Notes under the pieces: generated by a model
The model's database searches: none
The model's input: the letters and a program-made list of their open reading frames with translations, nothing else
What the model was told of the DNA's origin: nothing
Program-made: the position numbers and the translations under genes
Shown here: positions 1-6,314 of the stretch, in pieces
Position numbering within the stretch: position 1 is the stretch's first letter
Layout: each line of letters starts with the position of its first letter
NCBI RefSeq assembly: GCF_003243465.1
Contig: NZ_QFQZ01000080.1
Coordinates: forward strand, 1 to 20,470
Direction: 5' to 3'
Length of the DNA stretch: 20,470 nucleotides
Source: Caulobacter segnis
GTDB lineage: Bacteria; Pseudomonadota; Alphaproteobacteria; Caulobacterales; Caulobacteraceae

Positions 1-290
1 CGATCCTGGCTGAGCCGCCCGTGGCGCTGGTCGACAAGAACGTCGACCGTCACAGGACCCGGACCGTCGCCGAGGGCTATCTCAATTTCCTCTACAGCCC
101 GCTGGCCCAGGACCTGATCGGCAAGAACCACTATCGCCCGCGCAATGCGGCCGTGGCTGCCAAGTACGCCAGCAAGTTCAAGTCGATCCCGCTGGTGACG
201 ATCGACGACACCTTCGGTGGCTGGAAGAAGGCCCAGGCCACGCACTTCGCCGACGGCGGCCTCTTCGACAGGATCTACCAGCCAAAATAG
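1..290 (+). CDS. Sulfate ABC transporter substrate-binding protein, C-terminal part
   Basis: This is the 3' end of a gene that begins before the window. The reading frame is open from base 3 through the TAG at 288-290, giving about 95 residues. It starts ILAEPPVALVDKNVD and continues with VAEGYLNFLYSPLAQDL and a YRPRN segment. This is the typical C-terminal lobe of periplasmic sulfate/thiosulfate-binding proteins (Sbp/CysP family), which deliver sulfate to the CysTWA importer. The full protein would be about 330 residues with a signal peptide, neither visible here. A strong intrinsic terminator follows at 380-412, so this gene is transcriptionally separate from the downstream lovK module. Whether it is Sbp or a paralogue cannot be decided from this fragment. 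Confidence 0.85.
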   Translation, partial: ILAEPPVALVDKNVDRHRTRTVAEGYLNFLYSPLAQDLIGKNHYRPRNAAVAAKYASKFKSIPLVTIDDTFGGWKKAQATHFADGGLFDRIYQPK

Positions 291-379
291 GCCGAGCTCA
301 AGATCCGTCCGCACCGGGAAGCGCGGGCGGGTCTTTCATGCGCGGCGGCGGCGAAAGCCCTCCTCCCCGATCGCGCCTG

Positions 380-412
380 ACGGCGGGAGTTTGACGACTC
401 CCGCCGTTCCTT
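380..412 (+). terminator. Rho-independent terminator after the sulfate-binding protein gene
   Basis: A perfect 11-bp stem (ACGGCGGGAGT at 380-390 with ACTCCCGCCGT at 397-407) encloses a 6-nt loop and is followed by TCCTTTTT. It lies 90 bases after the upstream stop codon and 20 bases before the lovK promoter. It therefore insulates lovK from read-through. Confidence 0.9.
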
Positions 413-431
413 TTTGGATTGACCTATGCTT

Positions 432-456
432 GGAACTCGACAGGATCGAGTACGTT
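432..456 (+). promoter_or_regulatory. General-stress (sigma-T/EcfG type) promoter of lovK
   Basis: GGAAC at 432-436 and CGTT at 453-456 are separated by exactly 16 bases. This matches the alphaproteobacterial EcfG/sigma-T consensus GGAAC-N16/17-CGTT. The predicted transcript start is near 462, giving a leader of about 29 bases before the chosen lovK ATG at 491. The site lies just after the terminator of the previous gene. Confidence 0.8.
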
Positions 457-490
457 GAGCGTCCACGGGGCGGTGGAGCTGATTGCAGGC

Positions 491-1591
491 ATGGAAGACT
501 ATTCGGAATCGCGACGCGCCGGCGACCGCCTGGCCGCCGGACATGGCATCGACGACCCTTTCGCGGCGGCGATCCGCGCGACCCGGATGGCGATGATCGT
601 CACCGACGCCTCCCAGGCCGACAATCCGATCATCTTCGCCAACGACGCCTTCCTCAAGCTGAGCGGTTACGAGCGCGAGGAGCTGATCGGCCGCAATTGC
701 CGCCTGCTCCAGGGCCCCAAGACCGAACGGGCCGCCATCGAGACCCTGAGCCGCGCCGTCGCCGCCGGCGAGGACGCCAAGGTCGAACTGCTGAACTATC
801 GCAAGGACGGCTCGACCTTCTGGAACGCCCTCTACATCTCGCCCGTACGCAACGACGCTGGCGAGATCGTCTACTTCTTCGGCTCGCAGCTGGACGTCAC
901 CGACAAGAAGGTCGCCGAGGCCAAGGTGCTCGAACACCGCGACGGCCTGGAGCAGGTCGTCGAAGACCGGACGCGCGAACTGACCGACGCCCTGGAGCAG
1001 AAGACCGCCCTGCTCCACGAGGTCGACCACCGCGTGAAGAACAACCTGCAGCTCATCTCCAGCCTGCTGCTGCTGCAAACGCGCCGGGTGCCCGATCCCG
1101 CGCTGAAGGCCTCGCTCAAGGGCATGCTGGGCCGCGTCAACGCCATCGCCACGGTGCACCGCCGCCTGTTCCAGAGCGAGGATGTCGAGCGGTTCGACGT
1201 CTCGGCCTTCATCCGCGACATGGTCGCCGACCTTATGGGCTCGGCGGGCCGTGACGACATCGAGATGCAGTTGGACCTGGAGCGCGTCGACATCCCCGCC
1301 GCCAAGGCCGCCCCGTTCGCCCTGGTGGTCAACGAACTGCTGACCAACGCGCTCAAGCACGGCTTCCCGGAAGGCCATGGCGGGCGAATCTTCGTCGGGG
1401 TCAGCCGCCTGAACGGCGATTTCCGGATCGAAATCGCCGACAACGGCGTTGGTATGGAGAAGCAGGCCACCGGCTTTGGTCTGACTATCGTTCAACTGCT
1501 CTGTCAGCAGCTGAAGGCCAAGTGCGAGACCACCAACGCGGAACCTGGGACCCGCGTGGTCGTTCTGCTGCCTGTGAATGGCGCGCACTGA
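491..1591 (+). CDS. lovK: LovK blue-light (LOV) sensor histidine kinase
   Basis: A cytoplasmic flavin-binding photosensor kinase of 366 residues. An N-terminal LOV/PAS domain (about 30-150) contains the flavin-adduct motif GRNCRLLQG with the reactive cysteine at residue 70. A short coiled linker (about 155-175) leads to a HisKA_2/HWE-type dimerisation domain, LLHEVDHRVKNNLQ, with the phospho-histidine at residue 180. An ATPase domain follows (NELLTNALKHGFPEG; DNGVGM). In Caulobacter crescentus LovK phosphorylates LovR and tunes attachment and the general stress response. The ATG at 491 was chosen over an in-frame TTG at 419 because the latter lies upstream of the predicted transcript start and falls against the preceding terminator. 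With this start, the Cys70/His180 numbering agrees with the published LovK as I remember it. There are no membrane segments. lovR follows directly. Confidence 0.95.
   Translation: MEDYSESRRAGDRLAAGHGIDDPFAAAIRATRMAMIVTDASQADNPIIFANDAFLKLSGYEREELIGRNCRLLQGPKTERAAIETLSRAVAAGEDAKVELLNYRKDGSTFWNALYISPVRNDAGEIVYFFGSQLDVTDKKVAEAKVLEHRDGLEQVVEDRTRELTDALEQKTALLHEVDHRVKNNLQLISSLLLLQTRRVPDPALKASLKGMLGRVNAIATVHRRLFQSEDVERFDVSAFIRDMVADLMGSAGRDDIEMQLDLERVDIPAAKAAPFALVVNELLTNALKHGFPEGHGGRIFVGVSRLNGDFRIEIADNGVGMEKQATGFGLTIVQLLCQQLKAKCETTNAEPGTRVVVLLPVNGAH
1540..1564 (+). promoter_or_regulatory. Second sigma-T type promoter, inside lovK, for lovR
   Basis: GGAAC at 1540-1544, a 16-base spacer and CGTT at 1561-1564 form a perfect EcfG/sigma-T promoter within the last 50 bases of lovK. 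The predicted start near 1571 is 40 bases before the lovR ATG at 1611. It would let LovR be made independently of full-length lovK transcripts. The match is exact but lies in coding sequence, so it needs transcript evidence. Confidence 0.65.
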
Positions 1592-1610
1592 ATTGAAGGA
1601 TAAGGCTTGT

Positions 1611-2078
1611 ATGAGCGGTCGTGCGCTCGAAGTGCTGATCGTCGAAGATGAGATGCTGCTGGCCATCGAGCTGGAGCATTTGATCCAAGAGGTCGGCTGC
1701 CTCCCGCTCGGCTGCGCCATGAGCTCGGAAGAGGCGGTGGCGCTCGCCCAAAAACTGCACCCGGACCTGGCCCTCGTCGACGTCCACCTCAGCGACGGCC
1801 CGACCGGCGTCGACGTGGCGCGCAAGATCTCGCAGGATTGCGGCGGCGTGGCGCTGTTCATGACCGCCAACGTCAAGCGGCTGCCCGAGGACTTCGCCGG
1901 GGCCTGCGGGGTGATCGGCAAGCCCTATTCTGAGCACGGGGTGAAGACGGCGCTCTCCTATCTGGCCCACTGCCTGCGGGAGGGTAGAGCGCCCGGCCCC
2001 ACGCCGGTCGGCCTGACCCTGGCGCCGTCCTATGCGACCCTGTGGGGCCTGGACCAGTCCTTGGACCAGACCGCCTAG
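1611..2078 (+). CDS. lovR: LovR single-domain response regulator
   Basis: A 155-residue stand-alone receiver domain. It starts with the acidic pocket IVEDE near the N-terminus, has the phospho-acceptor aspartate at about residue 57 (LALVDVHLS), MTAN in the switch region and a KPY lysine (GKPYSEHG). No output domain follows. A poorly structured tail of about 25 residues, rich in proline and glycine, ends the protein. It is the partner of LovK and acts as a phosphate sink or negative regulator in the general stress pathway of C. crescentus (known for the family). The start at 1611 was chosen over an upstream in-frame ATG at 1578, which overlaps lovK. An AAGG ribosome site precedes 1611 by about 5 bases. 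The next gene starts directly at the stop codon. Confidence 0.93.
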   Translation: MSGRALEVLIVEDEMLLAIELEHLIQEVGCLPLGCAMSSEEAVALAQKLHPDLALVDVHLSDGPTGVDVARKISQDCGGVALFMTANVKRLPEDFAGACGVIGKPYSEHGVKTALSYLAHCLREGRAPGPTPVGLTLAPSYATLWGLDQSLDQTA

Positions 2079-2351
2079 ATGGCCGTCACGCCCGTCGCCG
2101 CGACCGTCGGAACGATCGCGGCCCTGCTGTCGATCACCAGCTTCGCGCCGCAGATCCTCAAGATCTGGAAGGAAAAGGACGCCTCGGCCGTCTCGCTGCG
2201 GACCTATGTGGTCACCGTCACGGGCTTCGCCTGCTGGATCGCCTACGGGATCATGATCGGCGCCTGGCCGGTCATCGCCTCCAACATCGCCTGCCTGCTG
2301 ATGTCCGGCGCGGTCCTGGTCATGAAGTGGCGGTTCGAGCGCCGCGGCTAG
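2079..2351 (+). CDS. SemiSWEET (MtN3/PQ-loop) sugar transporter
   Basis: A 90-residue integral membrane protein with three predicted transmembrane helices. It carries the PQ-loop signature FAPQILKIWKEKDASAVSLR near residues 22-41. This fits bacterial SemiSWEETs, which dimerise to form a bidirectional sugar uniporter in the inner membrane. Typical length for the family is 85-100 residues. The ATG immediately follows the lovR TAG with no spacer and no clear ribosome site, which suggests translational coupling to lovR. Both the lovK and lovR stress promoters would read into it. The transported substrate cannot be told from sequence. Family assignment is firm; participation in the light/stress module is inferred from position. 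Confidence 0.88.
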   Translation: MAVTPVAATVGTIAALLSITSFAPQILKIWKEKDASAVSLRTYVVTVTGFACWIAYGIMIGAWPVIASNIACLLMSGAVLVMKWRFERRG

Positions 2352-2428
2352 ACGCAGCGTTTTTGATGACAGGGGGGGCGGGGTCCGCTATCGAGGCGCG
2401 CCTAATTTCCCTTCGAGGACAAGCCGCC

Positions 2429-3346
2429 TTGACCGACGTCGCCGCCGAGGAAGCCGGCTGGGCCACCGCCAAGACCCTGGCCGAGGCCCTGCCCTACATC
2501 CAGATCTACGACCGCGAGACGGTGGTGATCAAATACGGCGGCCACGCCATGGGCCAGGAAGAGGTGGCCAAGGTCTTCGCCGCCGACGCCGTGCTGCTGA
2601 AGCTCCTGGGCGTGCACCCGGTGGTCGTCCACGGCGGCGGTCCGCAGATCAGCCGCATGCTCGACAAGGCGGGCGTGAAATCGACCTTCGTCGACGGCCT
2701 GCGCGTCACCGACGAAGCCACGATGGAAGTCGCCGAGATGGTCCTGTCGGGCGCGATCAACAAGGAGATCGCCAACTGGATCACCCAGGCCGGCGCCGAG
2801 GCCGACGTGCGCGGCGTGGGCCTGTCGGGCAAGGACGCTCGGCTGATCACCGCCGAGAAGGTGACCCGCACCCGCAAGGATCCGGACAGCAATATCGAGC
2901 AGGTCGTCGACCTGGGCTTCGTGGGCGAGCCGACCAAGGTCGATCCGCACCTGATCCAGGCGCTGCTGACCTCCGAGACCGACTACATCCCGGTGATCGC
3001 CCCGATCGGCGTCTCCGAAGCGGGCGAGACCTTCAACATCAACGCCGATACGGTGGCCGGCGCGCTCGCGGGCGCCCTGAAGGCCAAGCGGATGCTGATG
3101 CTGACCGACATCAAGGGCGTGCTCGACGCCAATGGCGAACTGATCCGCCAGATGACCCTCGACGAGGCCCGCGCGCTGATCACCTCGGGCGTCGCCACCG
3201 GCGGCATGATCCCCAAGCTGGAGAACGCCATCCACGCCGTGGAATCGGGCGTCGAGGCCGTGGTCATTCTCGATGGCCGGCGTCCGCACGCCATGCTGGT
3301 CGAGCTGTTCAGCGAGCACGGCGCGGGCACGCTCATCTCGAAATGA
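2429..3346 (+). CDS. argB: Acetylglutamate kinase
   Basis: Phosphorylates N-acetyl-L-glutamate, the second step of arginine synthesis, in the cytoplasm. The 305-residue protein belongs to the amino acid kinase fold. It has VVIKYGGHAMG (phosphate-binding Lys at about 35), VVVHGGGPQI (about 65-74), the substrate segment DGLRVTDEATMEV (about 89-101) and a C-terminal GGMIPKLENA. The N-terminal helix of about 25 residues before the core is characteristic of the hexameric, arginine-inhibited enzymes, so feedback inhibition by arginine is likely. The TTG start at 2429 is preferred because GAGGAC at 2415-2420 lies 8 bases upstream. An in-frame ATG at 2366 would add 21 residues of poor quality and lacks a ribosome site. 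The stop overlaps the next start (ATGA), indicating an operon. Confidence 0.93.
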   Translation: MTDVAAEEAGWATAKTLAEALPYIQIYDRETVVIKYGGHAMGQEEVAKVFAADAVLLKLLGVHPVVVHGGGPQISRMLDKAGVKSTFVDGLRVTDEATMEVAEMVLSGAINKEIANWITQAGAEADVRGVGLSGKDARLITAEKVTRTRKDPDSNIEQVVDLGFVGEPTKVDPHLIQALLTSETDYIPVIAPIGVSEAGETFNINADTVAGALAGALKAKRMLMLTDIKGVLDANGELIRQMTLDEARALITSGVATGGMIPKLENAIHAVESGVEAVVILDGRRPHAMLVELFSEHGAGTLISK

Positions 3347-4008
3347 GCGCCGACCTAACCCACGTCGACACCTGGCTCTTCGACCTCGACAACACCCTGT
3401 ATCCGCTGGAAAGCGAGTTCATGGGGCTGATCGAGGCCAAGATGACCGACTTCGTCCAGCGCGAGACCGGTCTGCCCCGCGACGAGGCCCGGGCGCTGCA
3501 GCACAGCTACTTCACCGAGCACGGCACCACCCTGGCCGGGCTGATGATCAACCACGGCCTGGAGCCCAAGCGCTTCCTGGACGAGGTCCACGATGTCGAG
3601 CTGGACCGGCTGGCGCCGAACCCGGCCCTGCGCGCGGCCATCGCCCGCCTGCCGGGCCGCCGGTTGATCTTCACCAATGGTTCGCTAGGCCACGCCGAGC
3701 GGGTGCTGACGCACCTTGAGCTGCGCGACCTCTTCTCGGAAGTCTTCGCGATCGAGACGGCGGACTATGTGCCAAAGCCCGCCCTGGCGACCTTCGACAA
3801 GATCACCAAGCTGCACGCCATCGACCCGCCGATGACCGCCTTCTTCGAGGACAGCGAGAAGAACCTTGTCCCCGCCGCGCGCCTGGGCATGACCACGGTG
3901 CTGGTCGGCCCGCACGCCGCGGCCTCGACCTCGGAACACGTCCATTTCCGCACTCCCGACCTCGCCGAGTTCCTGAGCTCGGCCCGCCTGCAAGGAAGCC
4001 CGCAATGA
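3343..4008 (+). CDS. HAD-family pyrimidine 5'-nucleotidase
   Basis: A 221-residue haloacid dehalogenase-superfamily phosphatase. Motif I is FDLDNTLY (nucleophile Asp14, acid/base Asp16), motif II FTNGS (about 110-114), motif III Lys145 in PKP, and motif IV FFEDSEKNL (Glu169/Asp170). The helical cap between motifs I and II, and the overall pattern, match the pyrimidine 5'-nucleotidase group (SDT1/PPHN-like). Members dephosphorylate UMP/CMP and related small phosphates. Its ATG overlaps the argB stop by 4 bases and its stop overlaps the dapD start by 4 bases, so the three genes are translationally coupled. Nothing in the sequence explains why a nucleotidase sits between arginine and lysine genes. 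Substrate is inferred. Confidence 0.85.
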   Translation: MSADLTHVDTWLFDLDNTLYPLESEFMGLIEAKMTDFVQRETGLPRDEARALQHSYFTEHGTTLAGLMINHGLEPKRFLDEVHDVELDRLAPNPALRAAIARLPGRRLIFTNGSLGHAERVLTHLELRDLFSEVFAIETADYVPKPALATFDKITKLHAIDPPMTAFFEDSEKNLVPAARLGMTTVLVGPHAAASTSEHVHFRTPDLAEFLSSARLQGSPQ

Positions 4009-4850
4009 CCGCCGTGAGCCTTTCGGATCTTCAGACCGAGATCGAAGCCGCCTGGGAAGCCCGCGCCGACGTCTCGGCCGCCACCACCGGCCCGGTCCGC
4101 ACGGCGGTGGACGAAGCCCTGCTTCTGCTCGACAGCGGCAAGGCCCGGGTTTCGGAAAAGATCGATGGCGAATGGGTCACCCACCAGTGGCTGAAGAAGG
4201 CCGTGCTGCTGTCGTTCCGCCTGAACCCCAACACCGTCATGCGCGCCGGGACCCTGGGCGGCGGCGTCGGTCCCTGGTGGGACAAGGTGCCGAACAAGTT
4301 CGACGGCTGGGACGCGCCTCAGTTCGAAGCCGGCGGCTTCCGCGCCGTGCCCGGCGCGATCGTCCGCCGCGGCGCCCACATCGGCAAGAACGTGATCCTG
4401 ATGCCCTCGTTCGTGAACATCGGCGGCTATGTCGACGAAGGCACGATGGTCGACACCTGGGTCACGGTCGGCTCGTGCGCCCAGATCGGCAAGAACGTCC
4501 ACCTGTCGGGCGGCGTCGGCATCGGCGGCGTCCTGGAGCCCCTGCAGGCCAACCCGACCATCATCGAGGACAACTGCTTCATCGGCGCCCGCTCGGAAGT
4601 CGTCGAGGGCGTGGTGGTCGGCGAAGGTAGCGTGCTGTCGATGGGCGTGTTCATCAGCGCCTCGACCAAGATCGTCGACCGCAAGACCGGCCAGGTCCAC
4701 ATCGGCAAGGTCCCGCCCTACAGCGTCGTCGTTCCCGGCAGCCTGCCCGACCCGAACGGCGGCCCCAGCCTCTACTGCGCGGTGATCGTCAAGACCGTGG
4801 ACGCGCAGACGCGGTCGAAGACCAGCATCAACGACCTGCTGCGGGATTAA
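4005..4850 (+). CDS. dapD: Tetrahydrodipicolinate N-succinyltransferase
   Basis: Transfers succinyl from succinyl-CoA to tetrahydrodipicolinate in the succinylase branch of the diaminopimelate/lysine pathway, which also supplies peptidoglycan cross-links. The 281-residue protein has an N-terminal helical domain, then a left-handed beta-helix of hexapeptide repeats from about residue 113 (AHIGKNVILMPSFVNIGGYV) to about 240. It includes the conserved GARSEVVEGV turn and a C-terminal extension. The length is normal for DapD, which forms trimers. The ATG overlaps the HAD gene stop, and AAGGA at 3992-3996 provides a ribosome site. The succinyl group is removed later by DapE, whose gene is about 4 kb away at 8381-9541. 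The transcript ends in the hairpin repeat at 4854-4959. Confidence 0.95.
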   Translation: MTAVSLSDLQTEIEAAWEARADVSAATTGPVRTAVDEALLLLDSGKARVSEKIDGEWVTHQWLKKAVLLSFRLNPNTVMRAGTLGGGVGPWWDKVPNKFDGWDAPQFEAGGFRAVPGAIVRRGAHIGKNVILMPSFVNIGGYVDEGTMVDTWVTVGSCAQIGKNVHLSGGVGIGGVLEPLQANPTIIEDNCFIGARSEVVEGVVVGEGSVLSMGVFISASTKIVDRKTGQVHIGKVPPYSVVVPGSLPDPNGGPSLYCAVIVKTVDAQTRSKTSINDLLRD

Positions 4851-4853
4851 AGC

Positions 4854-4959
4854 CCTCCCCCTAGCGGGGGAGGTGTCGGCGAAGCCGACGGAGGGGGAAG
4901 AAACCGGATAGCCCGAACTTCCCCCTCCGGCCTTCGGCCTCCTCCCCCACGGGGGGAGG
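4854..4959. repeat. Mirrored five-hairpin intergenic repeat, copy 1
   Basis: This GC-rich element sits between the convergent dapD and lipoprotein genes. In order it holds: hairpin CCTCCCCC/GGGGGAGG (4854-4873); hairpin GTCGGC-GAA-GCCGAC (4875-4889); an 11-base arm GGAGGGGGAAG (4890-4900) pairing perfectly with CTTCCCCCTCC (4918-4928); hairpin GGCC-TTC-GGCC (4929-4939); and hairpin CCTCCCCC/GGGGGAGG (4941-4959). The halves mirror each other. The last hairpin followed by ATTTTA can end dapD, and the reverse reading can end the lipoprotein mRNA. The same layout recurs at 17113-17217 and partly at 7321-7440. Confidence 0.85.
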
Positions 4960-4962
4960 ATT

Positions 4963-5289
4963 TTACTTCGTCGCCTCGTTCAGCTGCTTCTTGCTCTCCG
5001 CCGCGCCTTCCTTGGCGTCCTGCTTAAGGTCCTTGCCGGCTTCCTTGAGCTCCTGGCCGGCCTCGCCGGCGGCTTGCTTCAGTTCCGCGCCGGTTTCCTT
5101 AGCGCTTTGCTTGATCGCGGTCCCGGCTTCCTTGACGTCCGGATCATTGGCGATGTTGTGCGCCGCGTCCTTGACGTCGGCGGCGGCGGCCTTGGCGCCT
5201 TCCTTCACCTCGGTGGCGTGCTCCTGCGAGCAGGCGGCGAGCGAGAGGGCGGCGGCCCCGGCGGCTATCAGCATCAGCTTGGAACGCAT
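4963..5289 (-). CDS. Small LEA-like amphipathic lipoprotein
   Basis: A 108-residue exported protein. It has a short basic start (MRSK), a hydrophobic stretch and the lipobox LSLAAC with the lipidated Cys at residue 20. The mature part is almost entirely charged amphipathic helix with repeating units such as KEAGTAIKQSA, KETGAELKQAA and QELKEAGKDLKQ. This resembles LEA_4/desiccation-type proteins and small stress lipoproteins; no enzymatic motif is present. The ATG at 5289 was chosen over an upstream in-frame start at 5331 because AAGGAG (5298-5303) is 8 bases away and the upstream start precedes the predicted transcript start. A perfect sigma-T promoter lies just upstream. A role in envelope protection during general stress is inferred from the promoter and composition. 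Confidence 0.85.
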   Translation of the reverse strand: MRSKLMLIAAGAAALSLAACSQEHATEVKEGAKAAAADVKDAAHNIANDPDVKEAGTAIKQSAKETGAELKQAAGEAGQELKEAGKDLKQDAKEGAAESKKQLNEATK

Positions 5290-5318
5290 GGGTTTGGCTC
5301 CTTCTTGGTCGGCTGGAT

Positions 5319-5343
5319 AACGGAGCGCCAAGGCCCAGGTTCC
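5319..5343 (-). promoter_or_regulatory. Sigma-T type promoter of the small lipoprotein gene
   Basis: Read on the minus strand, GGAAC (5343-5339), a 16-base spacer and CGTT (5322-5319) match the EcfG/sigma-T consensus exactly. The predicted transcript start near 5312 gives a leader of about 23 bases containing AAGGAG. A GANTC methylation site (GAGTC, 5344-5348) abuts the -35 element. The divergent fmt gene starts 45 bases beyond. Confidence 0.82.
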
Positions 5344-5387
5344 GAGTCCGGCTTTCCCGAAGGCCCCGAGACGTCTAAACCCCCGCC

Positions 5388-6314
5388 ATGCGCATCGCCT
5401 TCCTCGGCACTCCCGACTTCGCCGTCACCTGCCTGGCCGAACTCGTCGCTTCCGGCCACGAGATCGTCGCCGTCTACTCCCAGCCCCCCGCGCCGCGCGG
5501 GCGAGGCCAGGAACTGAAGCCCTCGCCCGTGCACGCCTTCGCCGAAGGCCTGGGCCTGCCGGTCCGCACGCCGGTCTCGATGAAAACTCCGGAAGAGATC
5601 GAGGCCTTCAAGGCGCTGGACCTCGACGCCGCCGTCGTCGTCGCCTTCGGTCAGATCCTGGTCAAGGACGTCCTGGAGGCCCCGCGCCACGGCTGCTTCA
5701 ACCTGCACGCCAGCCTGCTGCCGCGCTGGCGCGGCGCCGCGCCGATCCAGCGGGCGATCATGGCCGGCGATCCGGTCACCGGCGTCCAGGTCATGCGGAT
5801 GAGCGAGGGGCTCGACGAGGGGCCGATCCTGATGTCCGAGCAGGTCGCCATCGCCGCCGGCGACACCGCCGCCACCCTGCACGACAAGCTGGCCGCCACG
5901 GGCGCGCGTCTGCTGCCCGTCGCCCTGGCCGCGATCGAGCGTCAGGTCGTCCACGAGACGCCGCAGAGCGAGGACGGCGTCACCTACGCCAAGAAGATCA
6001 AGTCGGCCGAGGCCCGCATCGACTGGACCCGCCCGGCCGCCGAGGTCGACCGCCGCATCCGCGGCCTCTCGCCCTTCCCCGGCGCCTGGTTCGAGGCCCC
6101 GTCGGAGAAGGGCCCGGTGCGGGTGAAGGCCTTGCTGTCGCGCGTCGAGGCGGCTTCCGGCGCGGCCGGAACAGCGCTGGACGACGCCTTGCTGATCGCC
6201 TGCGGGGAAGGCTCCATCCGCCTGCTCAAAGCCCAGCGCGAGGGCAAGGGCGTGCAAGACGCCGAGAGCTTCACGCGCGGCTTCCCGGTTCCGGCGGGGA
6301 CCGTCCTAGCTTAG
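5388..6314 (+). CDS. fmt: Methionyl-tRNA formyltransferase
   Basis: Formylates the methionyl group of initiator tRNA using 10-formyl-tetrahydrofolate, allowing normal translation initiation. The 308-residue protein starts with MRIAFLGTPDFAVTCL. It carries the catalytic triad in FNLHASLLPRWRGAAPIQ (Asn105, His107) and GLDEGPIL (Asp143), and the C-terminal tRNA-binding domain follows from about 205. The length is standard. No clear ribosome site precedes the ATG (AAACCCCCGCC), so the mRNA may be leaderless or have a very short leader. The usual partner def is not adjacent but lies at 10796-11317 on the other strand. Its TAG overlaps the stop of the convergent small gene at 6311. Confidence 0.96.
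   Translation: MRIAFLGTPDFAVTCLAELVASGHEIVAVYSQPPAPRGRGQELKPSPVHAFAEGLGLPVRTPVSMKTPEEIEAFKALDLDAAVVVAFGQILVKDVLEAPRHGCFNLHASLLPRWRGAAPIQRAIMAGDPVTGVQVMRMSEGLDEGPILMSEQVAIAAGDTAATLHDKLAATGARLLPVALAAIERQVVHETPQSEDGVTYAKKIKSAEARIDWTRPAAEVDRRIRGLSPFPGAWFEAPSEKGPVRVKALLSRVEAASGAAGTALDDALLIACGEGSIRLLKAQREGKGVQDAESFTRGFPVPAGTVLA

Noticed and set aside
419..490. Upstream TTG start for lovK
   Set aside because: It would begin against the preceding terminator and before the predicted transcript start at about 462; the ATG at 491 gives the expected length and Cys70/His180 positions.
822..847. GGAAC inside lovK as another sigma-T promoter
   Set aside because: No CGTT occurs at 16 or 17 bases; other GGAAC occurrences in the window also lack the -10 box.
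275..1921. Long minus-strand open frame (548 codons) across lovK and lovR
   Set aside because: It is the antisense shadow of two well-recognised genes, with composition typical of reverse-frame GC-rich sequence and no known domain.
2366..2428. In-frame ATG as the argB start
   Set aside because: No ribosome site precedes it and the added 21 residues look unlike an ArgB N-terminus; the TTG at 2429 has GAGGAC 8 bases upstream.
4851..4962. CRISPR-like array from repeated CCTCCCCC units
   Set aside because: The units are mirrored hairpins without regular direct repeats or unique spacers, and no cas genes are present.
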